A stretch of DNA of 64,000 bases from Pseudomonadota bacterium (GTDB lineage: Bacteria; Pseudomonadota; Gammaproteobacteria; Steroidobacterales; Steroidobacteraceae): NCBI GenBank assembly GCA_018241425.1, contig JAFEDU010000001.1:744001-808000 (forward strand), written 5' to 3'. Shown one piece after another: positions 61,520 to 64,000 of this stretch. The position numbers and the translations under genes are program-made. The notes beneath the pieces were generated by a model. That model saw only the letters and a list, made by a program, of their open reading frames with translations. It made no database searches and was not told the origin of the DNA. Every line of letters starts with the position of its first letter. The stretch's first letter is position 1.

Positions 61520-63292
61520 TCAGTGCCGGGCATTCTCCAGTATCTTGACGAAGTCGGGCTCGTTGCGCAGCGATGCGAGGTCCGGGTCGTTCGCCATCCA
61601 GCCGGGATTCACCGGGGCGGTGCCCGACTTCAGCAAGGTGTCCAGGGCACGCCGCGTCTGGCCGAGGCGCGCATAGACACAGGCACAGTTGTAGAGGATC
61701 AGCGGGTCATCCGGACTCAGCTCGAGCGCCTTCGCCGTCTCCTTAAGCGCCTCGTCCGTGCGCTGCACCTCCGAGAGCGACACCGCGTAGATCACCCGGG
61801 CCCGCGAGTCGTCGGGATTCTGCAGCAGGTACGTCGGTATCAGCTCCATGAGCCGCGCGCGTGCGGCGCGCGACTCCGCGAGGCGCTCGAGGCGCTCGCA
61901 GGTCATGGCGAAATCCAGGTAGCCGGTGAAGAAAGTCGGCTTGAGCTCGATCACGCGCTGGAACTCCCGGTACGCCTCCTCGAGCTCACCGTTGGTGAAC
62001 TGGATGCGGCCGAGGGTCCAGTGGGCCACGAAGTCGTCAGGATTCAGCTCGACGGCCTTGCGGCTGGAGGCGCCCGCCTCGTCCAGCTTGTCCCAGAGGA
62101 AGTATGACAGGCCCATCGCCGTGTAGGCCTCCGGCAGGTTGCCGTCGTACATGAGCGCCTTGAAGCTCAGCTCCTGCGCACGGTTGCGGTGCTCCTCGTC
62201 CCGCGAGAAATACTGGTACATCTGCCCGCAGGCGCTCGAGCAGGCGGCGTAGGCGGCCGCGTAGCGCGGGTCGAGTTCGATCGCCTTCTCGAACAGCTGG
62301 ATGGCGTACTCCATGCTGCGCTTGGTCATGCGGTACATGTAGTCGAGGCCGCGCAGGTACAGATCGTAGGCCTGCACGTTGCCGGTCTGGCGCTTGGTGA
62401 GCGAGATTTTCTCGGCGAAGGACAGCTTCAGCTTCAGGGCCTCGACGATCTGCTGCGCGACCTGCTCTTGGATGTCGAAGATGTCATCGAGCTTGCCCTT
62501 GTAGGTCGTGCCCCAGAGCTGCCGGTTGGTCTGGGTATCCACCAGCTGCACCGTGATGCGCACCGAATCCTGGAAGCGGCGCACGCTGCCGCCGACGATG
62601 TAGCGCGCGCCGAGCTCGGCCCCCAGGGCCCGCGCGTCGGCCTTCCGATCCTTCATCTGCTTGGTCGCCCAGCGCGAGATCAGCTCGATCTCGCTCACCA
62701 GCGACAGGCGCGCGATCAGCTCCTCGGTCAGCCCGTCGCTGAAGTAATCGGTCTCCTGGTCCGGGCTGATGTTGTCGAAGGGCATCACCGCAAGCGCGCC
62801 GCGCTCGCTGCTGGCGGCAGACGGCGCGGCGGGTGCATCTGCGGGGGCGGCCGCGGGCCGTGGCACCGCCGGGGCGGTGGCCATCGTGCGCACCCCGATT
62901 CTCTCGAGCGCCCGCAGGATGGCCTGCTGGCCCGCCCTGGGGTCACGGTAGTACTCGACGTGCTGGATACCGGCGAGCGGGTACTTGAGCGCGGTCGGGA
63001 TCACCGTGGGCTCGAGGTGCACGGGCAGGATGTGCCCCTTGCGCTCGCTGACGAGCACGACCTCCTTGGCCACGTTGTGCGACTGCACTGCCGCCTCGCT
63101 CACCATGAGCAGCAGGGCCTTGGCGCCCTCGAGCGCGTTCACGATCTGCTCGCTCCAGAGGGTCGCGGCATCGATGCCGCCCTGGTCGATCCACAGCGAG
63201 ACGCCGGCCTCGCGCAGGCGGGCGACCAGTTCGGATACGCGGGGCAGGTCCTCGCGGGAGTAGCTGACGAAGACTTCGGCGGGCTGGGTCAC
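61520..63292 (-). CDS. TIR - TolB_N-like - TPR protein
   Basis: 590 residues from GTG 63292 (the frame is open to 63472 without homology). TIR domain residues 5-125: VFVSYSREDLPRVSELVARL, LWIDQGG, ATLWSEQIVNALEGAKALLLMVSEAA, with Glu48 where TIR NADases have their catalytic Glu. Then a Pro/Ala linker, a TolB-N/FlgO-like domain (ALAVMPFDNISPDQETDYFSDGLTEELIARLS) and about eight TPR units to the end. Related proteins often carry an adenylate cyclase domain instead of TIR. NAD cleavage or scaffold signalling are both possible; no defence genes surround it. Confidence 0.82.
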   Translation of the reverse strand: MTQPAEVFVSYSREDLPRVSELVARLREAGVSLWIDQGGIDAATLWSEQIVNALEGAKALLLMVSEAAVQSHNVAKEVVLVSERKGHILPVHLEPTVIPTALKYPLAGIQHVEYYRDPRAGQQAILRALERIGVRTMATAPAVPRPAAAPADAPAAPSAASSERGALAVMPFDNISPDQETDYFSDGLTEELIARLSLVSEIELISRWATKQMKDRKADARALGAELGARYIVGGSVRRFQDSVRITVQLVDTQTNRQLWGTTYKGKLDDIFDIQEQVAQQIVEALKLKLSFAEKISLTKRQTGNVQAYDLYLRGLDYMYRMTKRSMEYAIQLFEKAIELDPRYAAAYAACSSACGQMYQYFSRDEEHRNRAQELSFKALMYDGNLPEAYTAMGLSYFLWDKLDEAGASSRKAVELNPDDFVAHWTLGRIQFTNGELEEAYREFQRVIELKPTFFTGYLDFAMTCERLERLAESRAARARLMELIPTYLLQNPDDSRARVIYAVSLSEVQRTDEALKETAKALELSPDDPLILYNCACVYARLGQTRRALDTLLKSGTAPVNPGWMANDPDLASLRNEPDFVKILENARH

Positions 63293-63452
63293 GGGCGAAT
63301 GGGTTCGCGTCTTTTTCGGCGCAGGCCTTGGAGCCCGACAGGGAAGACTAGCACGGTCCGGCGTAGGCCCAATTCGGCCGTCCGGGGCGGCCTTCAACGC
63401 GTCGGATCGACCCCCTGTCGCAATCAGGCAAGAAAGGCGTAAAATCCGGCAC

Positions 63453-64000
63453 GTGGCACTCCCCCGCAGCAAGTTCGCGTTTCTGACGCTCCCGCGCTAC
63501 TCGATGATCGCGCTCTCGAACGCCGTCGAGCCGCTGCGCATGGCCAACATCATCACCGGCCAGGGCGTGTACGAGTGGTCGATCGCGAGCCTCGATGGCG
63601 CACCCGTGCCGGCGAGCAACGGGCTGCAGCTGTCTCCGACGATCGCCCTCGACACGGTGGGCGCCGTGGACATCCTGTTCGTGTGCGGCGGGGTCGACGT
63701 GCAGGCGGCCGTCTCGCCCAAGATGCTCGCGGCGCTGAAGCGCCTGGCCGAACGCCGCGTGCCGCTCGGCGCACTGTGCACCGGCGGATACGCGCTCGCC
63801 AAGGCGGGGCTCCTCGACCGCTACCGCGCCACGATCCACTGGGAGAATCTCTCCGCGCTGCGCGAGGAATTCCCGCGCATCCAGCTTAGCGACCAGCTCT
63901 TCAGCATCGACCGCGACCGCTTCACCTGTTCCGGTGGCGTCGCGCCGCTGGACCTGATGCTGAACCTCGTGGAGTCCAAGCTCGGCGCGCACGTCTCGCA
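63453..64000 (+). CDS. GlxA/GbdR-type regulator (5' part)
   Basis: 182 codons to the window edge. GTG start; begins LPRSKFAFLTLPRYSMIALSNAVEPLRMAN, then ILFVCGGVDVQAAVSP, GALCTGGYALAKAGLLDRYRATIHWENL and FTCSGGVAPLDLML. This is the complete DJ-1/PfpI-like sensor of GbdR-class regulators. The AraC-type DNA-binding half lies beyond the window. GbdR activates betaine, dimethylglycine and sarcosine catabolic genes in Pseudomonas, which fits the island to its left. Confidence 0.88.
   Translation, partial: MALPRSKFAFLTLPRYSMIALSNAVEPLRMANIITGQGVYEWSIASLDGAPVPASNGLQLSPTIALDTVGAVDILFVCGGVDVQAAVSPKMLAALKRLAERRVPLGALCTGGYALAKAGLLDRYRATIHWENLSALREEFPRIQLSDQLFSIDRDRFTCSGGVAPLDLMLNLVESKLGAHVS

Overview
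The window is about 64 kb of GC-rich DNA from a purple phototrophic proteobacterium. Its left end is a bacteriochlorophyll/carotenoid photosynthesis gene cluster (LH1 genes, chlorophyllide oxidoreductase, Mg-chelatase, spheroidene/spirilloxanthin-type carotenoid genes). The rest (TonB receptors with TPR-sulfotransferase, BetI/BetB/BetA, SoxBDAG, GlxA-type regulators, baeRF proteins) suggests Gammaproteobacteria, perhaps Nevskiales/Steroidobacterales-like. That placement is a weak guess; no rRNA or ribosomal protein is present to settle it.

Region 1, 1-16751, photosynthesis. Three transcription units can be read: crtE-crtF-bchC-bchX-bchY-bchZ-pufB-pufA leftwards (the classical superoperon), crtD-crtC rightwards, and bchI-bchD-bchO-crtI-crtB leftwards. 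Start/stop overlaps tie most neighbours together. TGT-N12-ACA palindromes of the PpsR/CrtJ type lie upstream of bchC, between crtE and crtD, and between bchI and a divergent small membrane-protein gene. In each case a weaker second copy lies exactly 8 bp away.

Region 2, 16752-34700, mixed accessory and housekeeping genes. An almost gene-free 600 bp stretch follows the photosynthesis cluster. Then come a HicA-like/eRF1-like fusion protein, an antitoxin remnant, tRNA-Arg(CCT), an ornithine cyclodeaminase/aldehyde dehydrogenase divergon, a stress-type cluster (two c-type cytochromes, CBS protein, eRF1-like protein, alcohol dehydrogenase, tandem Usp), a lipoprotein, a TAP-type hydrolase with a frameshift, an HD protein, tRNA-Ala(CGC), a peroxiredoxin, a histidine-phosphatase-fold protein lacking its catalytic residues, a GGDEF protein, and a histone-H1-like gene preceded by two DnaA boxes.

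Region 3, 34701-64000, a choline-to-glycine island. Two GlxA/GbdR-type regulators flank it. Inside are a TonB receptor with a TPR-sulfotransferase, choline dehydrogenase (betA), a single gene encoding the BetI repressor fused to betaine aldehyde dehydrogenase (betI-betB), a divergent choline ABC transporter whose binding protein is fused to the permease, heterotetrameric sarcosine oxidase soxBDAG, and a dimethylglycine/sarcosine dehydrogenase. The genes would cover choline -> betaine aldehyde -> glycine betaine, and dimethylglycine -> sarcosine -> glycine. The step betaine -> dimethylglycine is not encoded in the window. A second TonB receptor, a BetI-like TetR, an NCS1 permease, two hydrolase/lipoprotein genes and a TIR-TolB_N-TPR protein complete the region.

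The most unusual items are the BetI-BetB fusion with its matching set of three operator-like 17-mers, the solute-binding-protein/permease fusion beside it, and the HicA/eRF1-like fusion.
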